NCBI GenBank assembly: GCA_958430865.1
Contig: CAUDNR010001946.1
Coordinates: 1 to 64,000, forward strand
Length of the DNA: 64,000 nucleotides
Source of the DNA: Entrophospora sp. SA101
Taxonomy: Eukaryota > Glomeromycota > Glomeromycetes > Entrophosporales > Entrophosporaceae
Direction of reading: 5' to 3'
The notes beneath the pieces are model-generated. The model ran no database searches. It was not told where the DNA came from and saw only the letters and a program-made list of their open reading frames with translations. Positions 51,664 through 64,000 of this stretch are shown piece by piece. Position 1 is the first letter of the stretch. Each line of letters begins with the position of its first letter. A program made the position numbers and the translations under genes.

Positions 51664-52960
51664 ATGTTTAATAAATATTTTTCAACTATTAATCCGAAAT
51701 ATCTAAATATCCAATTTCAATTTCAAAATCTCAAAATAACAATAACTTCAAGATATCTATATAATAGTAATAAATTACTAGATGACTTTAACAACAATAA
51801 TTCTAATGAAACATTACCACCACCATCATCGTCACCAGATAATGGAAAATTTACAATTTCTACTGAAAGTGAAAAAACCCAACAACAAACGAAATCAGAT
51901 TTAGAATCTTTATTGTTTCCTTCCGCCTCTTCTCTTCATCAGCCTCGCCCGTCTCGTTTTCAAGTATACTTAAAGAGCATAGTAGATTAAGCACTAATAC
52001 GATAACACCATCATCCCCTTCTTACATGTTGAGACAATGGGATAGAGCGCCAGGAAAATTGACAGATTCCAACATCAGCAGGATTCTTAATCCAAGCATG
52101 ATGCAACAAATCGTTTCATAAGGATCGACGGATTGGCAAGCACTGTAATTACTAAAAATATTTTGTTTTTGTCAAGTGAAGTAAACGGATATCAAAAAAG
52201 TATTGATGATGGTAAGATATTTTTTGCATATTATTTAGATTACAATTATAGATTAATTGCATATTATTATGAGCCACTTAATACATCAATCAAAGTTTTA
52301 ATGCTTCGTAATCGCATTTTCAATTTCAATGGATCAGTAATTGTTCGATTCAAAAGTATTACGTTTGCAGAAAACTTTATATATATACGCACCAACTGAA
52401 TTTTTTTAAGTGGTGGAGGTCAATTGAAAATGAATTTATTATACGTAAATTAAAATTAAAGCTTACCGCCTTATGATAATTATTATTATGATTATTATAA
52501 TTACAGTTGAAAGCACAAGACTTTGGTTATGAGGAAATGCTAAATCAATTGAAAATGTATAAAAAAAGTACTATTATGAAATTTGGTCCGAATCAAGGAA
52601 AAAGTGTCATAATTACAGGAATTCCAAAGGACATTAATTGGATAATTAGATCAAAAATTTTATCTGATTTTCCCTTCACTTAGAAATGAGGAATATATTT
52701 TTCCTTTGCCAAAGTAAGTTTTCATTATTGTAATTATGAATTTATTTTGAATTAATTATTGTTACACAAAATTTACTCAACTACCTCGAGATTTCTTGTT
52801 AAATTAAATAATACAAATGATGCATTCCATATTGCAAGAATATTTAATAGTACCTATTTTTTCCCAGGAACATTATGGTGAAAAATATAAAATAAAAGAT
52901 TTCCGTGACATATTAATAGAATATATTTGGTATGTTATAAATATTTCCAAGTTATATAAC
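51664..52960 (+). pseudogene. Frameshifted relic of a mitochondrial-type RNA-binding-like protein
   Basis: The first frame (MFNKYFSTI..., basic and Ser/Asn-rich like a mitochondrial presequence) runs to about 51955. There a one-base shift is needed to continue as SSILKEHSRLSTNTITPSS and ILNPSMMQQIVS before a stop. Later pieces in other frames read QDFGYEEMLNQLKMYKKS, GKSVIITGIPKDINWIIRSK, then FLVKLNNTNDAFHIARIFN and HYGEKYKIKDF. This order resembles an RRM-like fold (beta strand VIITGIP, later VKLNNTNDAFHIARIFN), but the assignment is weak. At least three frame changes and several stops make it non-functional. Confidence 0.6.
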
Positions 52961-53049
52961 AAAAATAATAAAAATAAATATAATAAATATAATAAATATA
53001 AATAAAATATATTACAAAATAACCCTTTCCCCACTCCCCAATCTATTAT

Positions 53050-53694
53050 TTAACTCGTAGTAGTAGCTAAAGGAGTACCAATTGATAAATTATTGGTGGG
53101 TAATCTACTTATTGTAGTTGATTGGCCTGGTTGTGTCCTAAAAATTCAACGTAAAAATGATTTAATAAACGATTTTCAATAAATAAATATGCAATTAAAT
53201 TATCAAATAATTAATTACATTATATCTTTGGCAAATGGCTTCCAAGTTGATGAAGTTGGAACATTATTGTTTGTAGCAACAGAAGTAGGAGTCGCAGCCA
53301 AGGTGGTATCATCAACAATATTATATGAAGTTGTTTCTTTTTTTGTTGCATTTGAAGTGGTTTTTGTTGTTTTTTTTGTAGCTGCAGCTTTGGAAGTTGT
53401 AATTGGTTCCTTTTTATTTCTTGCCATTGCTGTTGTTGTCGTTGTTTTTGTTTTTGTTTTCGATTTGGTTGTTGTTGTTGTTGTTGTTGTTGTTTCTTTG
53501 GTTGTTGTTGTTATTGTTATTGTTGCAATTGGAGCTTCTTTTGTTACTTCTGGTGTTGTCGGTTCTGGAGTTTTTTCTGTTGGTGTTTCATTTGCTGCTG
53601 ATATCGTTTCATCTGCTGTCGTTGTTGTTGAATCACTTGATTCAACAACTACAAATGTTGGTGCAGGTGTGGTATACTGACTGAATGGAATAGA

Positions 53695-53731
<37 letters not shown>

Positions 53732-53995
53732 GCATTAGTATTAGTATTATTATTATTATTATTATTATTACTAATATTATCCGTAAACAGAACTTTCTCT
53801 TTATTTTAACATGCAAAATTATTATAATTACTTTATTACTTACGAAAACGGTCCGTCTCTTCTTTCCATTCCAATATTATTGTGTTGTGCTGTAACATTT
53901 AACATTATTGCATTCAACAACAATAAAAATATTAATAAATACGGAAAGATATCTATTTTTCTCTTTACTAGTGGTATTAGTATTGATAATATCAT
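53050..53995 (-). CDS. Thr-rich secreted protein
   Basis: Three exons on the minus strand (53844-53995, 53219-53680, 53050-53137) join in frame to about 233 residues. A basic start is followed by a hydrophobic segment (FPYLLIFLLLLNAIMLNVTA), a signal peptide or anchor. The rest is low-complexity: Thr/Pro/Ala/Glu-rich, then Thr/Lys-rich with a run of nine Thr-type residues, then a Ser/Thr tail. Such stretches are typical O-mannosylation targets in fungal cell-wall proteins. No cysteine pairs, catalytic motif or clear GPI signal is seen. If exon 2 were not spliced at 53219, translation would stop two codons later (KPFAKDIM end); the third exon fits phase and has a good acceptor. Confidence 0.65.
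53697..53772. repeat. (TTA)n microsatellite in intron 1 of the Thr-rich gene
   Basis: About 75 bp of TTA/ATT repeats with a few interruptions, lying wholly within the intron. Confidence 0.9.
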
Positions 53996-55810
53996 CTTTG
54001 ATTAGAATTTTTTTATTCAAGAATTTTTTAAATAAATAAATAATTGATTGACTAATTGGTCATGAAAAGTATAAATAGTAAAAATCAGATTGTTTTTTTT
54101 TTGGATTTTGTTTGCAACGCAAAAAGTTTGATTTTGGAAAATTATTATTTTTCAGCCAGCATACCTTATCCCAAGCATAAAGAATGATCACCACTTAGGT
54201 GTGCTACTTGCACATGAAAAGTTCCTGATATAATTCAAGGTTCGTTGTCATTATTAAGTTTTTTTCCTTCGACATAAAAAAACTATCGATACCATTGCTT
54301 TTCCAAAATTCTGATATAAAAAGATGATATCGAAATGGTGAACAAAGATGTCATTTTTTATATTTTAGAAATTTCCTTGATAATGAATGACAGGAGAAAG
54401 GACGGACACACACTCACATATATCATTTTTTATTAACCCAGTTAATAATTCAAATTAGCAAAGAGTAGATAATTATACCAATTATCATCAAATGCGAGCA
54501 GTAAATTTTTTATTAGAAAAAAAACGGCAGTTTGTAAAATATTGTTTATAATGTAAATAAAAATCATATCAGAGAATCGGAAGATCTTAAATTATAATAA
54601 AAAATTTTGCATTTAATTGTTTTTATTTGACAAAATTCTAGAAAGTCGATGCATGAAAGTTTATATGCAAAATCTCTAGAACTTTCTCTACAAATGGGTA
54701 TAATTTTTTGTCAGTGCTATTATTAAAAAATTCCATATTAAATTTCTGTTGTGTAATTGTTGAGATATAGAATTTTTTTGTCATCGCCGTTTTTTTCTTA
54801 ACTTTTAAATACTCCTATTTCCTTTGGGCGGGATAGGATATATTAAAATGGGACAAATTCCGACGGAAAATTCACCATGATTAATGTCAATTAAATTTCC
54901 CTGGACGAGGTAAAATAGGTTTCGCACGGGTTGAAAAAATTATTTAATGTGATTAATTATCTCATTTAATTTCATTTAAACTTATTTAATCTCATCAATA
55001 ATGTCATAAATAATGGTGCGGAACAAACAGTGTGTTTTCATTTCATTCATCAATACATGAAACACAGGACAATCAAGTTTCATAGAATGATTAGATAAGA
55101 AAAAAACTGCGTTAGTGTCGTCACAAAATTTCACAATTACATAACGAACGTAATTATTTCATTTCATTCATTTCATAAAGTGCATGCTCACTGCATAATA
55201 ATTTCATCACATTGTACATATAACACAAGACAAACTCATTCAATAACAATAATATTCTTCATGATGGATATTATCGGTGACGCTTTTTTTTTACATAGAT
55301 AGTATGTAGATATTAATATGTTGCTTGTCGTCTTCTTTAAAAATAAGATCTACAGATTCACCACTTATTAAAAGTTATGAAATTTCAAAGCTTTAGAAAT
55401 TGTACAGTTCTCGCGCTCTATTTACGAAAAAGTGTACATTGTTAATAGTAAAATACAGACTTGTACTAAAAGGAGTAGTACTCGATAGTTTAAAAATCAC
55501 GTGCAGAATTGACGTGCGGCAAGAGTATTCTCTATCAACAAGATTTTGACTGGTACCAGTTCTAATACTTGTTTTTTAATCACCAGAATTGTTTCCTTCT
55601 TTCCTTGTAAGAATATGTAACCAGGATTACCTCAATTTGATCACAAGAGCGAGTTTTTCGATCTTGTTTTTTTTTTTTACTATATAATATTAAGATCAAG
55701 AGCTCATATAATACATCAACAATTCTCGAAATTCTAGATTTTTGTATCTATTATCACCACTAATATTAAATTTTGAAACTTTTAAAAGTTTTCCCAAAGA
55801 GCAACTGTTT
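53996..55810. other. Intergenic, no gene supported
   Basis: 1.8 kb of AT-rich DNA. Around 54900-55200 short phrases such as atttaattcattt and ttcatttcattca recur. No reading frame with coding character was found. Confidence 0.4.
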
Positions 55811-56230
55811 TCAGGACTTTTGCTTCAAAAGATCTGGTAGATGCTCTGTTATTCTTGGAAGTTTGTCGGTATATGAGTGATGGTGAAATTTCTGAAAGAA
55901 GTTGTTCTGCTGTAATAGAAAAGGCGTTATTAAATCGGTGAAATGATAACTTCAACAATCTTACGCTAAAGGCACTAGCATGTCACAATAGGGCAACTAA
56001 ACTCACCAGAAATGTCTTCATTAGTATCTGTTGTTGATTGATGAGTTCATCTAAAAAGTCATATTGTTGTTTATTTGTAGTAATGATGGTACTATTTGAA
56101 TGAATAGTTGTTAATGAAAGACTTTTTAGTCTTGTTAGTGTTTCTCTGACACCGAATTGAACATTCGATAAAGGTGATTTCAATAAAACATTTTCAATTC
56201 CAAGTTTAATTATTAAACTTGTAAATGTGA
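55811..56230 (-). pseudogene. Partial unknown gene, two exons and a frameshift
   Basis: On the minus strand, an exon from about 56225 to 56007 (KLGIENVLLKSPLSNVQFG, then NKQQYDFLDELINQQQILMK) ends in a good donor (ctg|gtgagt). It joins in phase to 55811-55909 (FHHHSYTDKLPRITEHLPDL and a stop). Upstream, ENDLSHL after an acceptor is one frame off, so the 5' side is broken. No family recognised; it reads as helical and Gln/Leu-rich. Confidence 0.45.
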
Positions 56231-57212
56231 CAAATCATTTTCCTAGATGTAAATATTTGATTGGGTTAAATAGTGAATATGACTAGTATGGTTGTGATCG
56301 CCACCTTGTGATCACACTATATGTACAACACTACATTATAAAGAAAGGCTTAGCAAAGTATTGTTACTGTATTAGTATTAATTGATGGTGCAAATGAGCT
56401 TTTTGCTTGCTCAAAATGTCATTCGGCCACTTCCATTTATTTCTTTAGAGGGTAATGGTTATATCTCGCCTGATGATTATGATGAAGAGGATCAGGGCAT
56501 TTGTTAGCATTGGTATTGTAAATCACAACCGATTCTTGTTCATTGAGACTGTTGTTAACACTCCCTACACTTAAAAGAATCTTTAAAACAACACTGTTTA
56601 TTGCATTCGCAGGATTTTTAATCCGAATTACATGTCAGGGAAATTCGTTACATGGTGGAATGAGAGGCGCTTAGATTGTCAAATCACTGTAGAGAGCCTC
56701 TAATTAAACGATGACCAAAATCCTTTGCCATTGATTGATGATTATGAGCGAAACAGTTATAATGGAAAGACCGGTAGTGACTGATTTTTAAAATATAAAA
56801 AAATTATTTATTGGTAAAATCACTGAAAACAATTCATTCCACGCATCGTGTATTATTTTTAGCAAAATTTCAGCATTTCACCTTGATAATATTCATCAAG
56901 TGTAATATCTCTGTTTGAATGGGATGTGGAAAACAAATTCTATTTTCCCTTGCCTCGGATCTCAAGAATCAATCATTTAAGACGACACACTTTCGTTTTT
57001 TTTTTGTTGTTATTTTATTTATTTCATTAATTTATTAATCCTTTGTAAAAAAGGAATATCAAAACAAATACAATGAAAGGATCAAACAACAAAAAATATT
57101 TTATTTTCATTATAAATAGAAAGATACATAATAATTTTAATTTATATAAGAAAAAACCACTAGAGCAATTTCATGAGAGGAAAATAATGCCCAAAACCAT
57201 TGTGAGCATTAC
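56231..57212. other. Intergenic, no gene supported
   Basis: AT-rich DNA with fragmentary coding-like phrases but no frame longer than a few tens of codons that could be tied to a gene. Confidence 0.35.
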
Positions 57213-57540
57213 CTATTCTTTATTGTTGTTACTGTCATCTTTATTATTATCCTCCATATTTTTATTCTTTTCCTTATTAACCCATTTCTGAATCGTTTCT
57301 ATTGTTTTTTCCTAGGATTGATTTTTCGTTGCTAGAAGTTTTTTATGGTGAAAGCAGCAACTCCTTTTCCTTAAAGTAGATTGCGAATTTCGGTTACCAT
57401 TTCATTAATACTAAATGAAAAATCAGAGTCCAACTCGATTTTTTTATCAGACAAGTGTTTCAATATCTTCCAAATATTTTGGCCACTGATTGGTTTACTT
57501 GGTTTATGGTTTTTTTTAAGGCTCTCCTGCATCAATTACT
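57213..57540 (-). pseudogene. Relic with a helix-turn-helix-like segment
   Basis: Minus-strand pieces in one frame are separated by stops: ISGQNIWKILKHLSDKKIEL, then INEMVTEIRNLL-stop-GKGVAAFTIKNF-stop, then, in another frame, EKTIETIQKWVNKEKNKN and an acidic Asn/Asp tail to a stop at 57213-57215. The pattern VAAFTIKNF...TIETIQKWV is like a small HTH DNA-binding segment, but this is a weak resemblance. Confidence 0.4.
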
Positions 57541-57982
57541 TTATTGACTTTTTTTATTGATATTATAGAGGTTGTTCTTGTAAGTTAGTTTTATGATGAA
57601 TCAAACGGCCAAGAAAAGAGCCCAGCTGATAAATAATCCCAAAAAATTTCGCTTGTAAAAAAGTATGCATTTTTGTTAAATATTATTTTTTGAAAAAAAA
57701 AAGGACAACAGTAATGTCGGGTAGAGGAGATATTTGTTTTCAGATGTGTATATAGTACAACAGCAACTATAATTAAACAATCACCAAATTTATTGGATTA
57801 ATTGCCCGATATGGAAATTGTTACTATCACTATTGAACAATTGAATCATGTCTATATTAGTAGTACAATTGTGTGATGTAAATTATGTCACAAAAAATTT
57901 TGGGATTAGTATTTGCAGATCGATTATTAATTATAAAATAATAAGGGAAAAAATAAAAATCTCTCTTTTTTAATATAAAGTT

Positions 57983-59044
57983 ATGATGAGAAAAGCAAAT
58001 GGTAATACAAAACAAAACACAAAAAAAAAATTTACTCCTGATGTAGAGGATAATTATAATAATCGCAATGATAATGGGTCAAGTTACAGAAATAAGAATT
58101 ATAATGATGATAAAAAAGATGAAAAAACCATCGATCTGTCAACTATAAATGTTAAAAAGGCTGCTTTGGCTTGGCATAGCCTTGCTGACCCGAATTCAAC
58201 AATAAGAAGAGATGGTGTGGGTACTGGTCAATTACATCGTCGTGGAAGGAACTTTAATCCGCTAAATGAGGATACATTATTAAAATTAAAAATGGGAAAT
58301 ACTCCTAAAAAAAATAAGAATACACCACCACCACCACCATCACCACCGCCACCGCCACCATCACTAAAATTAAAACCATCAAAACGCCCACTATCACTTC
58401 CTTCTGTTAAGAAGCCGAGAAACAGAGAAGCATTCCCAAAATTAGTCGACAAACCATTTTGGAATAGTCCGGTGTATCAAGATAAAACTTCAAATATTTC
58501 GACTCCTAAACCATATCGTAAACCTACTAAAACAACAGTTCATTTGGTAGATAAACCATTTTGGAAAGACCAGGAGAATCGAGAGGAAACTTCCATTTAT
58601 CATGAATGGGGGGAAGATAAACAACAACAACAACAAACTCGTTTCGATGAAGAAAATCCATCAGAACAGCAAATTCAAGGAAATTCAACACCGGAATGGG
58701 ACCAAGAAAAAAAGAATAACAAACAGGTGAAAGGAGAAGAAGAGGAAGGAAATCTTTTCGATAAGAAAAAACCCGAAGAAAGTTCAGGATGGGAACAAGA
58801 ACGTGAAGAACAACATCCACAACGAATTCATTTGGATAAAAAAAATGAGGAAGAAATGGGAAAACTTATTTTAATTATTCATATTGAAATTGAAAATGAT
58901 AATGTTCAACATATTAATGTTCATGAATACGACGATCCAATAAAGCTAGCAAAAAAATTTTGCGGTTTATGGAAAGTAGAACCTAAGGTGGAGAGAGCTT
59001 TGGTGCAATTAATTCATGATGAAAAAGCAAAAAGTATTGGCTAA
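57983..59044 (+). CDS. Pro-rich and charged protein of unknown function
   Basis: A single uninterrupted exon of 353 residues. After a basic, Asn-rich start there is a conserved-looking segment (KKAALAWHSLADPNS), a poly-Pro tract (about residues 113-126) and a motif present twice: LVDKPFWNS and LVDKPFWKD (about residues 150 and 190). A Glu/Gln/Lys-rich region follows. The last ~65 residues look like a folded module: GKLILIIHIEIENDN, VHEYDDPIKLAKKFC and a terminal helix. I recall similar short C-terminal modules (V-x-x-x-DDP-x-x-LA-x-x-F) in large fungal and animal scaffold proteins, but no name is secure. The next gene starts 278 bp downstream in the same direction. Confidence 0.75.
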   Translation: MMRKANGNTKQNTKKKFTPDVEDNYNNRNDNGSSYRNKNYNDDKKDEKTIDLSTINVKKAALAWHSLADPNSTIRRDGVGTGQLHRRGRNFNPLNEDTLLKLKMGNTPKKNKNTPPPPPSPPPPPPSLKLKPSKRPLSLPSVKKPRNREAFPKLVDKPFWNSPVYQDKTSNISTPKPYRKPTKTTVHLVDKPFWKDQENREETSIYHEWGEDKQQQQQTRFDEENPSEQQIQGNSTPEWDQEKKNNKQVKGEEEEGNLFDKKKPEESSGWEQEREEQHPQRIHLDKKNEEEMGKLILIIHIEIENDNVQHINVHEYDDPIKLAKKFCGLWKVEPKVERALVQLIHDEKAKSIG

Positions 59045-59321
59045 CAAAAAAAAAAATTTTTTTTATTAGAATCTTTCTTTTTTTCTAGAATATGCATGTT
59101 ATTATGAATTAGGAAATTTTTTTAATTCAAAAGTATTCTTTGGAAAATAAAACGTTTCTAGAATATCTGTAAAGAATAAACCACATCCATTGGGGAAATT
59201 AATTATGCGTATAAAAAAGTATAAATAGGAATGAATTTTCAATAAAAAATTTTACACAAAATTAATTATTTAAAATTATTTCGTTAAAAAAAAACCCTGA
59301 TTTTAAAATTTTTTTGTAAAT

Positions 59322-62405
<3,084 letters not shown>

Positions 62406-63964
62406 TAAACAGATTAGAATATTATTATTTTATAGATTCGCTTTTTAATTATTATTATTATTATTATTATATTATTATTTATAAATAAATATTTCGCTAT
62501 TATTAAAATTGAAAAAATTGGATGATTTGTTCAAAGTTTTTATTCCTGGGATTTTATTTACTCTCCTCGATTACTTTTCGGGGACAAAGAACTTGAATAT
62601 AAGAAAGACATTTATAGACATAGACTTTTTTGAAAAATAAAGAAAGCCAAATAAAGATCGGTCAAATTAACCTTTTATTTCTCTTGGGCAAAGGATATAT
62701 TAAATGATTGTAACATCCTTGAACTCGGATATTTATTTTGATAAAAAAAAGTGTTGCTGTTCGTGTTTATACTGCCCCAATATTACATGTCACAGTCCGA
62801 AATTTAAAATTTTAGAAGATTTCTCGGATTTCTTTTATTGAAAAGATTTTCTGTATTACGAAAATTTTTTATGCCGATCATCAACCTTTAGGAAATCACA
62901 AGGGAAATTTTACAATTTACATATTAATATAGACATATATAAAATAGCCCAACTTTGAAGCCTTATATATAACTCAAAACTTTTCTAATAAAAAGAAAAA
63001 AGTAAATCGATGGAAATGAAGCTTAGGTATTTAGCTTTAATTTTATCGGTTTACTTTTTTCTTTTTCTTTCTTAATAAGGAGTTATCCCTTAAATTGGCT
63101 ATCGTACAAATTTGTACGATTAAATTTTTTTATATAAAAAAATTTTTCTGATCATCACGCTTTCTAATTAACAAATGATATTTGAGATTCTATACATTGA
63201 TCTATATATAGAAATTCGGCCATTATTATTATGGGTTTTGTAAAACTGTAAAAAGTCTACAATGCCCGTGTCGATCATTACCTTAAAAATTGATATATTC
63301 ATAATAAAATTTTTTATTGTGCGATTTGATTGGTGGAATTTTGTAATTTACCAATAAAATTTTTCGAAATTCCCTTATTCGAAAATGTGGACAGTTTAAG
63401 GGATAAGCTTTTAAGGCATGTGATAATCATTGACCGTTATAGATGTCCTGCACTATGCTACTCTATATGTTCAGGGATTTTTTCTTCAATAATTTCTCCT
63501 GCCCAAATTCGCCACTTTCTTTAAAGGTATGCCTTATTATGGTTTTCTTTGGCTTTTTCTTAATTTGTTTACTATATTACTATTTATAATACTAAATATT
63601 CATAGCAAGTATTTATTTTTTAAAGGACAAATAAAAAGAGTTCAATTATTCGCTATTTCATTGGTACCAGAAAATTTACTTTTATTATTATAATTTCATG
63701 GCTGAAAATCTTTCATTTTGGATAAAATCCTTAATAACAAATCCTCAACCCACCAATGGGAATAAGCAATGGGATGAAAAAGGTTCACAACAACCTTGCT
63801 CTTATTTATATTTTCTAATATGTAATCCAAGATAATGAGTAGTAGATTTACTAAGACAAGATTTTTTTATTCTTGTTTTTTTTTTATGGTTAGACTTTTT
63901 TTAATTTAAAAAATAGAATTAAATAGAAAAAATAAATAAATAAATAATTTAATGATAATCTATT
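62406..63964. other. Intergenic, no gene supported
   Basis: AT-rich, with a TTA tract just after the copine stop (62450-62480). A 45-codon frame at 63698-63835 (MAENLSFWIKSLITNPQPTN...) has plausible composition but no other support. Confidence 0.4.
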
Positions 63965-64000
63965 TAATTCTTCTTTCTTTCTCCTTTAAAAAGATGATCT
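63965..64000. repeat. Dispersed repeat copy at the right edge
   Basis: The last 36 nt (ending ctcctttaaaaagatgatct) match the reverse complement of about 29742-29777 and, more loosely, the intron-like segment at 20262-20280. The element continues beyond the window. Confidence 0.65.

Noticed and set aside
53189..53684. Val- and Leu-rich plus-strand frames resembling membrane proteins
   Set aside because: They are antisense to the Thr-rich exon; Thr codons (aca, acc) read as Val/Leu-type codons in reverse.
57073..57291. 72-codon plus-strand frame with a hydrophobic end
   Set aside because: The opposite strand holds a recognisable gene relic, and the hydrophobic tail comes from an antisense Asn/Asp tract.

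Overview
The window is AT-rich eukaryotic DNA with short (mostly 50-120 bp) GT-AG introns, long Asn/Ser/Thr/Gln/Pro microsatellite tracts inside coding exons, and many decayed genes and small inverted-repeat transposons. Gene content (Lon with a fungal-type presequence, tail-anchored tandem START protein, Prp2-type helicase, EAF7, EDC4) and the repeat style fit a fungus, most likely an arbuscular mycorrhizal fungus (Glomeromycotina, Rhizophagus/Glomus-like). The lineage is an inference from style and families, not from a marker gene.

Layout. 1-9.2 kb: the edge of an unknown minus-strand gene, then EAF7/MRGBP (NuA4 subunit), a 10-exon EDC4/Ge-1 decapping scaffold and a small Cys-rich secreted protein. 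9.7-16.9 kb: an accessory zone with a dead zinc-metallopeptidase-like gene whose catalytic Glu codon reads as a stop, a Crypton-type tyrosine-recombinase relic, and a nest of three inverted-repeat elements. 16.9-20.3 kb: block A, carrying an 8-exon eIF2-beta gene. 21.6-29.4 kb: glutaminyl cyclase, a tandem-START lipid-binding protein, and a choline/ethanolamine phosphotransferase. 29.8-33.2 kb: block B, a copy of block A at a constant offset of 12,873 bp, ending exactly at a run of 1,000 N. 34.7-38.5 kb: a 5'-truncated and a complete membrane kelch gene, head to head. 39-42 kb: relics, a small inverted-repeat element, an unknown gene with an in-frame stop, and a broken protein kinase. 43-50.6 kb: a divergent pair, the Prp2/DHX16 spliceosomal helicase and mitochondrial Lon protease, sharing a 135-bp promoter. 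51-57.6 kb: a 26-bp perfect palindrome, a frameshifted relic, a Thr-rich secreted protein and further relics. 58-62.4 kb: a Pro-rich protein of unknown function and a 13-exon copine. The last 1.6 kb is essentially empty apart from a dispersed repeat at the right edge.

How the genes relate: this is a eukaryotic locus without operons. Housekeeping genes for translation (eIF2-beta), splicing (Prp2), chromatin (EAF7), mRNA decay (EDC4), mitochondrial proteolysis (Lon) and phospholipid synthesis and handling (CPT/EPT, START, copine) are separated by repeat-rich islands of pseudogenes. I did not find a convincing new multi-gene system. The most informative signals are the eIF2-beta duplication with 5-bp microhomology at its left junction, a family of inverted-repeat elements sharing an outer end but carrying different inner palindromes, and the run of recently dead genes.
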